The position numbers and the translations under genes were made by a program. A DNA stretch of 64,000 bases from Novosphingobium profundi (GTDB lineage Bacteria > Pseudomonadota > Alphaproteobacteria > Sphingomonadales > Sphingomonadaceae): NCBI RefSeq assembly GCF_018491765.1, contig NZ_JABWCU010000018.1:62001-126000 (forward strand), read 5' to 3'. Shown piece after piece: positions 8,697 to 17,742 of the stretch; position 1 is the stretch's first letter; every line of letters begins with the position of its first letter. The notes under the pieces are model-generated. The model worked only from the letters and a program-made list of their open reading frames with translations. It searched no databases and was not told where the DNA came from.

Positions 8697-9623
8697 TTGC
8701 CTGCAATCGACCGGATAGAGGACTTTCGCATTGTCGATGCGATTGCGCGCACCGGCACCTTGTCTGGCGCGGCGCGCGAATTGGACCTGTCGCTGACGGT
8801 GGTGTCCAAGCGGCTCAGCCGGCTTGAGGCCACGCTCGGCCTGCGCCTCGTCCAGCGCACCACCCGCAGCCTCCATTTCAGCGACGAGGGCCTGCTGTTC
8901 CTCGAACGCTGCCGCGACGTGCTGGAAGCGGTCGCCGCCGCGCAGGACGTGGGAGAGGACGCAAACGACCAGGGCTCGGTCAGGATCACGGCCGCTGTGG
9001 GTTTTGCGCAGCGGCAGATCGCGCCAAGGCTGGCAAAATTTGCGGATCGTTATCCGGGTATCTCGATCCAGATCCTGTCGACAAACCCTCTGATCGATCT
9101 GGTCGAGCAGCAGGTCGATGTCGCCTTCCGGCAGGCCCCGCTCGACAACAGCGCCTACATCACGCGCACGATCGCGCCGGATGATGAACTGCTTTGCGCA
9201 TCGCCAGCCTATTGCGAAGCGCACGGTGTGCCTGCGCACCCCGATGAGTTGATCCAGCACCGCTGCCTGACCGTCGGCGATCCGCCACCGCGAACCTGGT
9301 CCTTGCAGAAGGATGAGGAACGGCTTGAGGTGAAGGTGAGGAGCGCGATGGGCGCGAGCGACGGTGAAATACCACATCTTGCCGCTTTGCAGGGCTGTGG
9401 CATTGCCCTGAAATCGAGTTGGGAGGTCGTCAAGGATATCCGTGCGGGGCGGCTTATACGGGTTCTGCCGCAGTGGTGGGGGCGCACCAGGAGTGTGCGT
9501 GTGGTCTTTCCCATTCGCCGGCACCAGCCTGCGCGCGTGCGGACCTTCGTTGATTTCATGGAGCAGGAACTGCGCGCCGAGGCCGCGCGGGCAAGCGACC
9601 TCGGCCTGTTTCGCGACGCATGA
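8697..9623 (+). CDS. LysR-family transcriptional regulator
   Basis: A 308-residue LysR regulator. The N-terminal winged helix-turn-helix (about residues 3-60) includes ARTGTLSGAARELDLSLTVV and SRLEATLGLRLVQRTTR; the rest is the LysR substrate-binding domain. I place the start at TTG 8697 because AAGGAG lies at 8683-8688, 8 bases away; a GTG at 8688 overlaps that site. It is divergent from the operon that ends in the DHA2 exporter, the usual place for a LysR activator of its neighbour. The inducer is unknown. Confidence 0.85.
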   Translation: MPAIDRIEDFRIVDAIARTGTLSGAARELDLSLTVVSKRLSRLEATLGLRLVQRTTRSLHFSDEGLLFLERCRDVLEAVAAAQDVGEDANDQGSVRITAAVGFAQRQIAPRLAKFADRYPGISIQILSTNPLIDLVEQQVDVAFRQAPLDNSAYITRTIAPDDELLCASPAYCEAHGVPAHPDELIQHRCLTVGDPPPRTWSLQKDEERLEVKVRSAMGASDGEIPHLAALQGCGIALKSSWEVVKDIRAGRLIRVLPQWWGRTRSVRVVFPIRRHQPARVRTFVDFMEQELRAEAARASDLGLFRDA

Positions 9624-9635
9624 GCGCAAGTGGGG

Positions 9636-9660
9636 CGGACTGGTTCGATGAACCGGTCCG
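9636..9660. terminator. Hairpin between convergent genes
   Basis: CGGACTGGTTC and GAACCGGTCCG form an 11-bp stem with one mismatch and a 3-base loop, between the convergent LysR and beta-propeller/VOC genes. No T-run follows on either strand, so it is at best a weak or factor-assisted terminator. Confidence 0.45.
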
Positions 9661-9722
9661 TCCCGCCCCGGATGGCGCCACGCAAGCGCCGGTGCGACCC
9701 GAGGGCTTTTCGTTTGAGCGTA

Positions 9723-11450
9723 TCAGCCGCGTGCCGGAAACCAGCGCTCAGCCCGCGCGCCGGGGTCATACCGAATGGGTGAGCGGAACGTCATGAACTC
9801 GATCCAGGTGCCCCACGGGGTCTGCCCAAACCAGTTGGTGTTGCCTTCACCCACCTCGTTGAAGCCAAGGTCGAACGGGCCATCGGCCGAGTGCATCGCG
9901 CCGCCGGCCTTCTCGAAGCGGGCGGCGGCTGCCTTGATGTCATCGACGATGACCGAGAAGTGCACCAGCCCCATGTCGTTGATGCCGGCGGCCTGTTCGC
10001 GGCCGTAACCGCGCAGTTCGAAAATCTCGATGTTGGGGCCGTTGGCGAAGCGGATCTGGCTGGCCGCGATCATCTCGGTGCCGGGCGCAAGCGCATTGAT
10101 CTTCGAGACATGTTCTGCCGTTGCCGGCGGATCGCTTTTCTTGATGTGGGTATAGAGCAAGGTGGCCCCGAAGGCTTCCTGCAGAAAGCGCACGGCGGCA
10201 TCGTGGTCGGGCACCGTCATCGCGACGTGTTCGATGCCATAGAAGTTGGACAGGCCTGTTTCGGGAGAGCGGCCGGTGACCGCATCGCCGAGCGGATGCG
10301 GCCCCACCGCTTCGGGAAGCGGCATGGAAAGCACCAGATAGGGCGGCTGGCGGGTGTCGTCCCCTTCATGCTGCTGCGCGAGATTCTCGATCTGCGCGGC
10401 GGGTACGTAAAGCGTGCGGTCGGGCGCGATGAACAGGGCATCGGGCGAGGAGAGACGCTCGTCGCGGGCCAGCAGGACCCGTTCGCCACCGGGGGTGAAG
10501 ATCTCGATGGAGCGGTTTTCGCTGTCCGAAAGGTAGAGGTTGCCCTGCGTATCCATGGCGGTGCCACCGATCGTGGGAATGTCGTGCAGCGTCTGCACCA
10601 GGCCCTCGAGAGCGGCCTCATCGAGTTTCTCGTCGGCCAGGGCGGCCGTGGCAATGCGCCGGACCGGGCCGGAGGGCGTTGACCAGGTGAGCCATTGTCC
10701 ATCCGCGCTCAGTTCGATCATGTCGGAATGGACCTGCGGACGCTGGCCCCCCGCGTCCTTCAGCTCGCGTCCGCCTGAACCGCGCATCGTTGTCTGCATG
10801 CGCGTGGATGGCGAATGCGACAGTCGGCGCAGCGTGCGATTGCTCGTCAGATCGTGCACGATGATCGCGCCAAGACCGGAATCGGTCAAATAGATCATGT
10901 TGTCATGGATGCGCAGGTCATTGAGCCGGGCGCCAGCGGGCAGGATCTCGGGGCCAAAGCGCAGCACGGCAAGCAGGCTGCCCGTGCGTGGATCGAGCCG
11001 GACCAGTTTCTGAGCACCCGGCGCGGGCTCGCTTTCGTCTGGGGTGCCCTGGTCGACTGCCCACAAGGTGCCATCGTGAAAGATGTGGATGGTGTTGACC
11101 ATGACGAACGCGTCGCGCCCATCCTCGCCCGGCTTCCAGGCGCCCCATGTTCCGCCGGGAAAGGGCGTGAGAGAGCCATCATCCTCGACCCGGACAAGCG
11201 AAGGTGTCTGTGCCTCGCGCGAGAAGCGCGGCAGACCAAGGAACAGCACGCCACCCGGCGTCACGGCGGCGGCATTCACTTGCCAGGGTGAGCGCGCGGC
11301 GACGGTCAGCGAGCCCGCCGGCGATGCGCCTTCATCATGGGGGCTGATCTTGCGCGAGCGTGCGAAGCTGCGTGCAACAGGCACGATACTGCCGGCGAGG
11401 GCCAGGCCGGTGAAAGCGGCGCGGCGGGTGACATCATTGAGCATACGCAT
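9723..11450 (-). CDS. Secreted beta-propeller (MRJP/gluconolactonase-like) fused to a VOC domain
   Basis: A 575-residue two-part protein. A signal sequence with twin Arg (TRRAAFTGLALAGSIVPVARS) points to export. Residues of about 45-400 form a beta-propeller resembling major royal jelly/SMP-30-type proteins (DGTLWAVDQG, NDLRIHDNMIYLTDSGLGAI, GTAMDTQGNLYLSDSENRSIEIF). From about 420 to the end is a vicinal oxygen chelate domain starting GIEHVAMTVPDHDAAVRFL, with GLVHFSVIVDD and TPWGTWIEFMTF supplying His and Glu metal-ligand positions. The fusion is unusual. It is divergent from the dehydrogenase operon at 11559 and may act on the same periplasmic substrate or product. Confidence 0.7.
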   Translation of the reverse strand: MRMLNDVTRRAAFTGLALAGSIVPVARSFARSRKISPHDEGASPAGSLTVAARSPWQVNAAAVTPGGVLFLGLPRFSREAQTPSLVRVEDDGSLTPFPGGTWGAWKPGEDGRDAFVMVNTIHIFHDGTLWAVDQGTPDESEPAPGAQKLVRLDPRTGSLLAVLRFGPEILPAGARLNDLRIHDNMIYLTDSGLGAIIVHDLTSNRTLRRLSHSPSTRMQTTMRGSGGRELKDAGGQRPQVHSDMIELSADGQWLTWSTPSGPVRRIATAALADEKLDEAALEGLVQTLHDIPTIGGTAMDTQGNLYLSDSENRSIEIFTPGGERVLLARDERLSSPDALFIAPDRTLYVPAAQIENLAQQHEGDDTRQPPYLVLSMPLPEAVGPHPLGDAVTGRSPETGLSNFYGIEHVAMTVPDHDAAVRFLQEAFGATLLYTHIKKSDPPATAEHVSKINALAPGTEMIAASQIRFANGPNIEIFELRGYGREQAAGINDMGLVHFSVIVDDIKAAAARFEKAGGAMHSADGPFDLGFNEVGEGNTNWFGQTPWGTWIEFMTFRSPIRYDPGARAERWFPARG

Positions 11451-11558
11451 GGTGTATCAATAGACGAAACCTGCATTCCGATCCTTTCCTTCAAGGCAAC
11501 AGTATCTGGAACAGGAGGCGGGAAGCCGATCTTCCGGGCATGCGTTAAGCGACGCGAC

Positions 11559-12305
11559 ATGCAAAATTTCACGAAATTCGGCCGCCGCGAGATGCTGGCC
11601 GGAGGCACTCTTGGCCTGGCAGCAACTGCGGCAAGCGCGGCACTCATCAATGGCGAAAGCGCGAGCACGACGCAGCTCAGCAGCGATGCGCTTCCCGATA
11701 CGACGCCTGACCTTACCGGTGCGCCCTATCTGTCACATGCCGAGGCGGGGCTCGTCGGCGCGGTCTTCGATCGCCTGATCCCGCAGGATGACTTGTCGAT
11801 CGGCGCGGTCGAGGCGGGCTGCGTCGACTTTCTCCAGCGCCAGTTGGCAGGTGACTGGGGGCATGCCGCCACACGCTACAGGGCCGGGCCGTTTCGCCCA
11901 GGAACACCCGAGCAGGGTGACCAGTCTCCGCTTACGCCGCGAGAGCGCTATCGTACCGGGCTGAAGGCTATGGCCTTGGCCGTCTCGAAGGCCACGGCCA
12001 AGGCGTTTGGCGATCTTTCCGCCGACGAGCAGGACGATTTCCTGCGCGCCATGGAAGCGGGGCACCATGGCGACACGCTCAAGAGCGTGTTCGCCCTGAT
12101 GCTGCAGAACGTGCGCGAGGGGTACTTCGCCGATCCGCTCTACGGCGGTAACAAGGACATGGCCGGCTGGGCGCTCGTCGGCTTTCCTGGTGCGCGCTAC
12201 GATTATCGCCAAGAAATCGACCGTCCCGGCGCCGATCTTGGCCTTGCGCCGGTCAGCCTTATGGGCCGGACCCGTGTGCCCGGACAAGCGGGGGGAGCCG
12301 CCTGA
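11559..12305 (+). CDS. Gluconate 2-dehydrogenase subunit 3-like (small subunit, Tat)
   Basis: A 248-residue small subunit of an FAD-dependent sugar/alcohol dehydrogenase. The twin-arginine motif FGRREMLAGG near the start suggests Tat export; in this family the small subunit carries the signal for the folded flavoprotein partner. SHAEAGLVGAVFDRLIPQD and NVREGYFADPLYGGNKDMAGW are typical of the family. ATG 11559 is chosen because it gives the Tat signal directly. The stop TGA shares a base with the ATG of the next gene, showing a tight operon. It should be periplasmic. Confidence 0.85.
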   Translation: MQNFTKFGRREMLAGGTLGLAATAASAALINGESASTTQLSSDALPDTTPDLTGAPYLSHAEAGLVGAVFDRLIPQDDLSIGAVEAGCVDFLQRQLAGDWGHAATRYRAGPFRPGTPEQGDQSPLTPRERYRTGLKAMALAVSKATAKAFGDLSADEQDDFLRAMEAGHHGDTLKSVFALMLQNVREGYFADPLYGGNKDMAGWALVGFPGARYDYRQEIDRPGADLGLAPVSLMGRTRVPGQAGGAA

Positions 12306-14098
12306 TGGCCTCGGCTCTCACGCAAACGCCCCGGACCCGCGGCAAGGTCGATGCGGTGATCGTCGGACTGGGCTGGTCCGGCTCGCTCATGGCTGAGGAA
12401 CTGACCCGCGCTGGCCTCAACGTCGTGGCCATCGAGCGCGGCAAGTGGCGCGATACCGCGACCGATTTTCCCCCGGCTGTGGACATGGACGAACTGCGCT
12501 GGGCAACCCGGCGCGGCATGATGCAGCCCCAGGCGGTCGAGACCGTCACCTTTCGCAACACGCCCGAGCAGACAGCCCTGCCGGTGCGCGAATGGAACTG
12601 CTTCCAGTTCGGCTGGAACGTGGGAGGAGCGGGCACGCACTGGGCCGGCATGACCTGGCGCTTCACCCCCTGGGACTTCGAAGTCGCCAGCCGGGTCAAG
12701 CGCCGCTACGGCATGGACGGGCTGGACCCCGGGCTTCTGTTGCAGGACTGGGGCATTGGCTACGACGAGCTCGAACCCTTCTACGATCGCTTCGAGAAGA
12801 TTGCGGGCACATCGGGCAAGGCAGGCAACCTCAAGGGGCAGACCGTGCCCGGCGGCAATCCGTTCGAAGGGCCGCGCCAGTCTGACTATCCTACCCCGCC
12901 GTTGAAGGATACGCGCTGGATGGGCCTGTTCCGCCAGACGACAGAGGCGATGGGCTACACCCCCTTCACGATTCCCGCTGGCAACATATCGACCGAGTGG
13001 ACCAATCCGCTGGGCGTGCGCATGGGGCCTTGCACCTATTGCGGCTATTGCGAGATGTTCGGTTGCGGCAACTGGTCGAAATCGAGCCCGCAGGCCTGTA
13101 TCCTGCCCGCGCTCACTCGCCGCTCCAAATTCGAGATCTTGAGCGAGGCGGAGGTGGCGCGAGTGAATCTTGCCGATGATGGCAAGACCGCAACCGGCGT
13201 CACCTTTGTCGATGCCAACGGGCAGCTTTGGGAGCAGCCCGCCGACATCGTGGTAATCAGCGCCTACCAGATCGACAACATTCGCCTGATGCTGCTGTCG
13301 GGGATCGGCAAGGTCTACGATCCCGCGACCGGCAAGGGCACGATCGGGCGCAACTACGCCTACCAGACGATCTCTGGCGCGAACCTGTTCTTCGAGAATG
13401 AGCGCTTCAATCCGTTCATCGGCGGCGGGGCGCTTGGCCTGCAGATCGACGAGTGGAATGGCGACAACTTCGATCACTCCGGCCTGGGCTTCATCGGGGG
13501 GGCGGGCATCCTGGTGAACTCAACCAATGGCCGCCCGATCGGCCTGTCGGATCAGGTGCCCGAGGGCACACCCGCATGGGGATCTGAATGGAAGCGGGCG
13601 CTGAAACACAGCTACCAGAACGGCACGGCGATCTTCAACCAGGGCACCAGTTTCGCGCACCGCAAGGTCTTCGCCGACCTTGATCCAACCTACAAGGACC
13701 GGCACGGACAGCCGCTGCTGCGCGTTACCTTCGACTATAACGAGAATGACCGGCGCATGGCGAAGTTCACGATGGACAAGGCCGTCGAGATCGGTCGCAA
13801 GGCCGGGGCGAAAACGATCCAGGCCTTCAACTCGGCCGAGGGGCACAACACTCCTTACGACCAGCGCTCGACGCATACGACGGGCGGCGTGGTGATCGGT
13901 GCCGACCGCGAGACCAGTGCGCTCAACCGCTACAGCCAAAGCTGGGACTGCCACAATGTCTTCGTGTTGGGCGCGTCGAGCTTTCCCAACAACGCCGGGT
14001 ACAACCCGACCGCGACGGTCGGCGCGCTGGCGCTGCATTCGGCGCGCGCGATCATCGAGCGCTACCTGGACAAGCGCGAAGGTCTGGTGGCGGCATGA
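12305..14098 (+). CDS. GMC-type FAD dehydrogenase, large subunit (gluconate/glucose dehydrogenase-like)
   Basis: A 597-residue flavoprotein of the GMC superfamily, FAD-GADH group. The FAD motif GLGWSG is at residues 21-26; GWNVGGAGTHWAG is the covering loop; the C-terminal NNAGYNPTATVGALALHSA holds the active-site Asn and GMC signature. A cysteine group C243-x2-C246-x2-C249-x4-C254 matches the place where related glucose dehydrogenases bind a 3Fe-4S cluster. It should oxidise a sugar, sugar acid or alcohol in the periplasm and pass electrons to the cytochrome subunit. It lacks its own signal and is probably carried by the small subunit. Confidence 0.85.
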   Translation: MASALTQTPRTRGKVDAVIVGLGWSGSLMAEELTRAGLNVVAIERGKWRDTATDFPPAVDMDELRWATRRGMMQPQAVETVTFRNTPEQTALPVREWNCFQFGWNVGGAGTHWAGMTWRFTPWDFEVASRVKRRYGMDGLDPGLLLQDWGIGYDELEPFYDRFEKIAGTSGKAGNLKGQTVPGGNPFEGPRQSDYPTPPLKDTRWMGLFRQTTEAMGYTPFTIPAGNISTEWTNPLGVRMGPCTYCGYCEMFGCGNWSKSSPQACILPALTRRSKFEILSEAEVARVNLADDGKTATGVTFVDANGQLWEQPADIVVISAYQIDNIRLMLLSGIGKVYDPATGKGTIGRNYAYQTISGANLFFENERFNPFIGGGALGLQIDEWNGDNFDHSGLGFIGGAGILVNSTNGRPIGLSDQVPEGTPAWGSEWKRALKHSYQNGTAIFNQGTSFAHRKVFADLDPTYKDRHGQPLLRVTFDYNENDRRMAKFTMDKAVEIGRKAGAKTIQAFNSAEGHNTPYDQRSTHTTGGVVIGADRETSALNRYSQSWDCHNVFVLGASSFPNNAGYNPTATVGALALHSARAIIERYLDKREGLVAA

Positions 14099-15420
14099 GC
14101 GCGGGCAAGAGCAAGGCGCGGCGGATCGCGCGTGTCGCGTTGCCCGTCATCGGCGCGGCGGTCGTGCTGGCCGGAGTGCTGACCTGGCGCGCCAACGATG
14201 CTTCTGCTGACGATGTCGCCGATGGTACCACCGCGATGCAGGCTTTGCCGGCGCCCGATCCGGCCTCTGTTGCGCGCGGGCGCGCTGTCGCCATTGCGGC
14301 GGACTGCAGCGCCTGCCACACTAGGCCCGGCGGCGGCGCGGCGTTTGCGGGAGGCTATCCGCTCGAGACACCTTTCGGCACGATCATGTCGTCCAACATC
14401 ACGCCAGATCGTGCAAACGGCATCGGCAACTGGACCGAGCACGACTTCTTCAAGGCGGTCCGGCACGGCCAGTCGCCCGACCACTTCCTCTATCCGGCCA
14501 TGCCCTACACGGCCTACGTGCAGATCTCGGACGAGGACATGCACGACCTGTGGGCCTACATACGTTCGCTGAAACCGGTGTCTGCAGTGCCTGAGCGCAC
14601 CGATCTTCCCTTCCCGTTCAACCTGCGCATCCTCGTCTCGGGCTGGAACCTGCTGTTCTTCGACAACGCGCCATTTCAAACCGACGCCAGCCATGACGCG
14701 GCCTGGAACCGCGGTCGCTACCTGACCGACGCGCTCGCACACTGCGGCACCTGCCACACCAGCAAGAATTTCCTGGGCGCAGACAGGAGCCACCATTACC
14801 TGGCGGGCGGCACTCTGTCCGGCTGGCATGCGCCCGATCTCACCGGCTCGGCGCAGACCGGGTTGGCCAGTTGGAGCGAGCAGGACCTCATCAGCTACCT
14901 TCAGACCGGGTCCAACGACCACGCCGTCGCGGCAGGCCCCATGGCCGAAGCGGTGGAACATTCGACGCAGAAGATGCCCGCAGCCGATCTTGGCGCCATC
15001 GCGGGCTATCTCAAGTCGTTGCCGGCCCATTCGGACAACGCCGCACCCAAAGCCCTGGCCGCAAGCGATCCGGTCATGCAGCAAGGTGCGCTGACCTATC
15101 ACACCCAGTGCAGTGCCTGCCATACACCCAAGGGGCAGGGCATCGCCGGCATGGCCACGCATCTGGCCGATAACGCGGCGGTGCGTGCCGAGGACCCGAC
15201 CAGCCTCATCCACGCCGTGCTGATGGGCGCGAAGGCTGCACGAACCGATGCCAACCCGACAGGCGCGGGCATGCCCTCGTTCGGCTGGCGCTTGAGTGAC
15301 GAGGAGGTCGCAGCGGCCCTGACCCATGTCCGTAACACCAATGGCAATGCAGCCGCGCCCGTCACGGCGAACCAGGTTGCCAGTCTGCGCAAGAGCCTGG
15401 ACGCCCGCGAGGCTCGCTAG
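14095..15420 (+). CDS. Triheme cytochrome c subunit of membrane dehydrogenase
   Basis: A 441-residue cytochrome with an N-terminal membrane anchor/signal (VALPVIGAAVVLAGVLTW) and three heme c motifs: C71SACH75, C217GTCH221 and C339SACH343. This is the usual cytochrome subunit of gluconate, sorbitol and alcohol dehydrogenase complexes, which moves electrons from the flavoprotein to ubiquinone. ATG 14095 overlaps the previous stop by ATGA. Together the three genes make a complete periplasmic membrane-bound dehydrogenase; the substrate cannot be told from these sequences. Confidence 0.9.
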   Translation: MSAGKSKARRIARVALPVIGAAVVLAGVLTWRANDASADDVADGTTAMQALPAPDPASVARGRAVAIAADCSACHTRPGGGAAFAGGYPLETPFGTIMSSNITPDRANGIGNWTEHDFFKAVRHGQSPDHFLYPAMPYTAYVQISDEDMHDLWAYIRSLKPVSAVPERTDLPFPFNLRILVSGWNLLFFDNAPFQTDASHDAAWNRGRYLTDALAHCGTCHTSKNFLGADRSHHYLAGGTLSGWHAPDLTGSAQTGLASWSEQDLISYLQTGSNDHAVAAGPMAEAVEHSTQKMPAADLGAIAGYLKSLPAHSDNAAPKALAASDPVMQQGALTYHTQCSACHTPKGQGIAGMATHLADNAAVRAEDPTSLIHAVLMGAKAARTDANPTGAGMPSFGWRLSDEEVAAALTHVRNTNGNAAAPVTANQVASLRKSLDAREAR

Positions 15421-15453
15421 AGCGCAGCCAAAGCAGAACAGGAGATTAGATCG

Positions 15454-16092
15454 ATGACACAGGCTGTAACCGCCATGACTGTGCTGCCAGTCCGAGGAGA
15501 TCGCTTACGCACGTTCCTGCCTGTTATGCGCAACAACTGCCGACAAAGCCGGGGTGAGCCGGGATGCAAGCAGTTCGATATCTTCTTGCCCGAAGGCAGT
15601 GGCGGATCGCTGACTGTGTTTGAGCGCTGGACCGAGCAGTCCGCGCTCGATCGGCATTCGCAGTCTGCGCACCTTGCCGCAGTCAATGCCCGCGCCGCCA
15701 CGGATGTCGACGGCGATCCCGAGCAGTTCTGGCTGGAGGACATCGAGAGCATCGCGGCGCCCTTGTGCGGCCACGCCAGCGAACCCCAGCGCTCACGCAA
15801 CATGGCCATCACCCTCACTGTGCAAAGTGACCATCGCGCCACTTTCATCGAGGGGTTCGCGAAGGCCATGGCCGCATCGCGCGGCGACGAGGGATGCCTT
15901 GCCTACGACCTGTATGGGGTAAGGGACGAACCTCAGTCCTTTGTGCTGTTCGAACGCTGGCGCAGTGTGGAGGATCATCTGGCCCACTTAGTGCAGGCGC
16001 ACATGGACGAGACACGAGCGCTGTTCGCGCAAACCCTTGCCGCTCCCGTCGATGATCAGGCCCGGCGCTTCCTGCGCGATCTGAAGCTGTAG
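15454..16092 (+). CDS. Tandem ABM-domain protein (putative quinol monooxygenase)
   Basis: A 212-residue protein made of two antibiotic-biosynthesis-monooxygenase (ABM) units. The first has GCKQFDIFLPE and LTVFERWTEQSALDRHSQSAHL, the second GCLAYDLYGVRDEP and FVLFERWRSVEDHLAH; each repeats the same pattern. Single-domain relatives are cofactor-free quinol monooxygenases or heme-binding proteins that dimerise; here both halves are in one chain. It follows the cytochrome gene by 33 bases and is probably cotranscribed. Confidence 0.72.
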   Translation: MTQAVTAMTVLPVRGDRLRTFLPVMRNNCRQSRGEPGCKQFDIFLPEGSGGSLTVFERWTEQSALDRHSQSAHLAAVNARAATDVDGDPEQFWLEDIESIAAPLCGHASEPQRSRNMAITLTVQSDHRATFIEGFAKAMAASRGDEGCLAYDLYGVRDEPQSFVLFERWRSVEDHLAHLVQAHMDETRALFAQTLAAPVDDQARRFLRDLKL

Positions 16093-16189
16093 GATTGGAG
16101 GGATTAGGCGGCCAATTTTTCAACAGAGCATGAGAAACCTGCCATTCCATTCTCAGGCAACGAAAAAACGGCGTCGAGTGGTAGCAACG

Positions 16190-16243
16190 GGTCGGGGGCA
16201 GAAGGCCCTAGTCGTGCTGGCTGGGGGAGTGGCAGCCAGGCGC
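16190..16243 (+). repeat. Near-repeat copy 1 (second copy at 36382)
   Basis: The first 15 bases (GGTCGGGGGCAGAAG) and last 21 bases match the copy at 36382-36434 with one difference, while the middle differs. Both copies are in the same orientation and lie beside remnants of mobile genes. Confidence 0.55.
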
Positions 16244-16401
16244 GGCAAGAAGCCGAAGCTGTCCGAGTGACAGCAAAGGAGTTGCGCCGCATGTTCGACA
16301 CCAGAGGGTATTCGATCAGCAACCTTGCGGAGCTGATTTCAATTTCTCGGCCGACAGTCTACCAGACTCTCGACCGCCAAGCCTTTGCGGCCCTGGCATG
16401 A
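16229..16401 (+). pseudogene. Relic of a resolvase/invertase C-terminal HTH
   Basis: One frame reads VAARRGKKPKLSE then stops at 16268; a second frame, from about 16264 to the stop at 16399-16401, reads TAKELRRMFDTRGYSISNLA and ISISRPTVYQTLDR. Joined, these match the linker and terminal helix-turn-helix of serine recombinases (resolvase/DNA invertase). The catalytic domain is absent and a frameshift breaks the remainder, so it is a scar of a lost mobile element. Confidence 0.65.
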
Positions 16402-16613
16402 TACGCTCGACCGTGACATCCGGCTGCCCTCGAGCTATCACCGCCCCGGGGCTTTGAGAATGCAGGCTATGGCCTCCCCTCATCGTCAAAGGAATTTGGG
16501 AGGTTCGCCGAGAGGCGGCCTCCCTCCTGCTTTCATAGTTTTGCCGGCTACGCGCCCGTCTTGCGCTTCCAAAATGGCTTAGCGGACGGACCTCGCCTGG
16601 GAACGGAAATTTA
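16402..16613. other. Non-coding stretch beside resolvase relic
   Basis: No gene is supported here. Together with the relic and repeat upstream, the whole gap between the double-ABM gene and the GlxA-type regulator is about 520 bases of decayed mobile DNA. Confidence 0.5.
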
Positions 16614-17600
16614 CTAGGCCGGGATTCTGAGCTCGGCCCCGCTAAAGAAGCGAGTACGATACTCACCTGGCGTAAGTCCCTGGATGCGATTGAAAACGCG
16701 CCGGAATGCGGCAGGGTCCTCGTAGCCGACGGACCAGGCGATCTGATCGACCGTCCTGCGTGTGAACTCGAGCAGCTCACGTGCCTTGCCTACCCTCAGA
16801 TGCTGGACGTATTCAATCGGCTTTAGGCCGGTGGCCGCCTTGAATCGACGTTGGAAAGTGCGCTCTTCCAATTGCGCTTCGGTGGCCATGTCGCCAAGGC
16901 TGAGATGGCGCACGGCGCGTGTCTGCAACCAGTGCTGCACCTTGAGGATTGGCTCATCACCGTGTGTCAGGCGAGGAGCGAAGCTGCTGAAATGTCGCTG
17001 CTCGCGACCGGCCGGATCAATCAGCCAGAACTTCCCCGTTTCCATCATGATCGTGGGGCCGAGCACGCGGTCAACAAGGCGAAGGCCGAGGTCCGTCCAG
17101 GCCATGAGGCCAGCGGCCGTGATGATGTCCCCGTCCTCGATCACGATCTTGTCGGCGTCGACGAGAATCTCTGGAAAGCGCTCCTGCAACTGGTCGGCGA
17201 ACAACCAGTGGGTCGTTGCACGGCGCCCTGCAAGCAGACCGGTCGCGGCGAGAAGGAAGGCACCACCGCAGTTCGAGGCCAATGTCGCTCCTTGGGCGTG
17301 CCGGTCGAGCAGCCAGCGTGCATAGGGCGCTGCTTCGGCCGCCCCTGGTGGTCCCGCGAGGCGACCGGGAACGACCAGCACCGACGGTTGCCCGGGCCGG
17401 GCGGAGTGCGTGTCGAAGGTACGTGAAAACGTTCCGTCGACCGCTCGGGACCAGTGGCTGACCCGGACAACCGGCCCTCCGCGATCGGCGGAAAACGTGG
17501 ACGCCACGCTCAAAAGGTCTGTCATTCCGTGTATCATCGCGGCCTGGCACCGCTCGTAGAGAACGACGCCGATTTCGGCTGCCACGTCATGCGCCATCAT
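16614..17600 (-). CDS. GlxA-type transcriptional regulator (DJ-1/PfpI plus AraC HTH)
   Basis: A 328-residue AraC-family regulator. An N-terminal DJ-1/PfpI-like sensor domain (about residues 10-190, with ASNCGGAFLLAATGLLAGRRAT around the family cysteine) precedes an AraC DNA-binding domain (LSLGDMATEAQLEERTFQRR and QIAWSVGYEDPAAFRRVF). The start at 17600 is chosen because GGAGG lies 8 bases upstream; an ORF extension to 17777 would cover the divergent promoter and lacks homology. It faces away from the haloperoxidase-like gene at 17743 and probably controls that operon. Confidence 0.82.
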   Translation of the reverse strand: MMAHDVAAEIGVVLYERCQAAMIHGMTDLLSVASTFSADRGGPVVRVSHWSRAVDGTFSRTFDTHSARPGQPSVLVVPGRLAGPPGAAEAAPYARWLLDRHAQGATLASNCGGAFLLAATGLLAGRRATTHWLFADQLQERFPEILVDADKIVIEDGDIITAAGLMAWTDLGLRLVDRVLGPTIMMETGKFWLIDPAGREQRHFSSFAPRLTHGDEPILKVQHWLQTRAVRHLSLGDMATEAQLEERTFQRRFKAATGLKPIEYVQHLRVGKARELLEFTRRTVDQIAWSVGYEDPAAFRRVFNRIQGLTPGEYRTRFFSGAELRIPA

Positions 17601-17742
17601 ACGCCTTGCCTCCGTCAGCACCCACAATGTCGGTTTCAGCCCCCCTAATGTCGCAACTGCCAATCCCTGGAGGCATGCGGTCAATCTAACTTCGAAGTCA
17701 TGACGCGCAAAGAGCCGCGAGAAAAAGTAAAGGAGACGCAAA

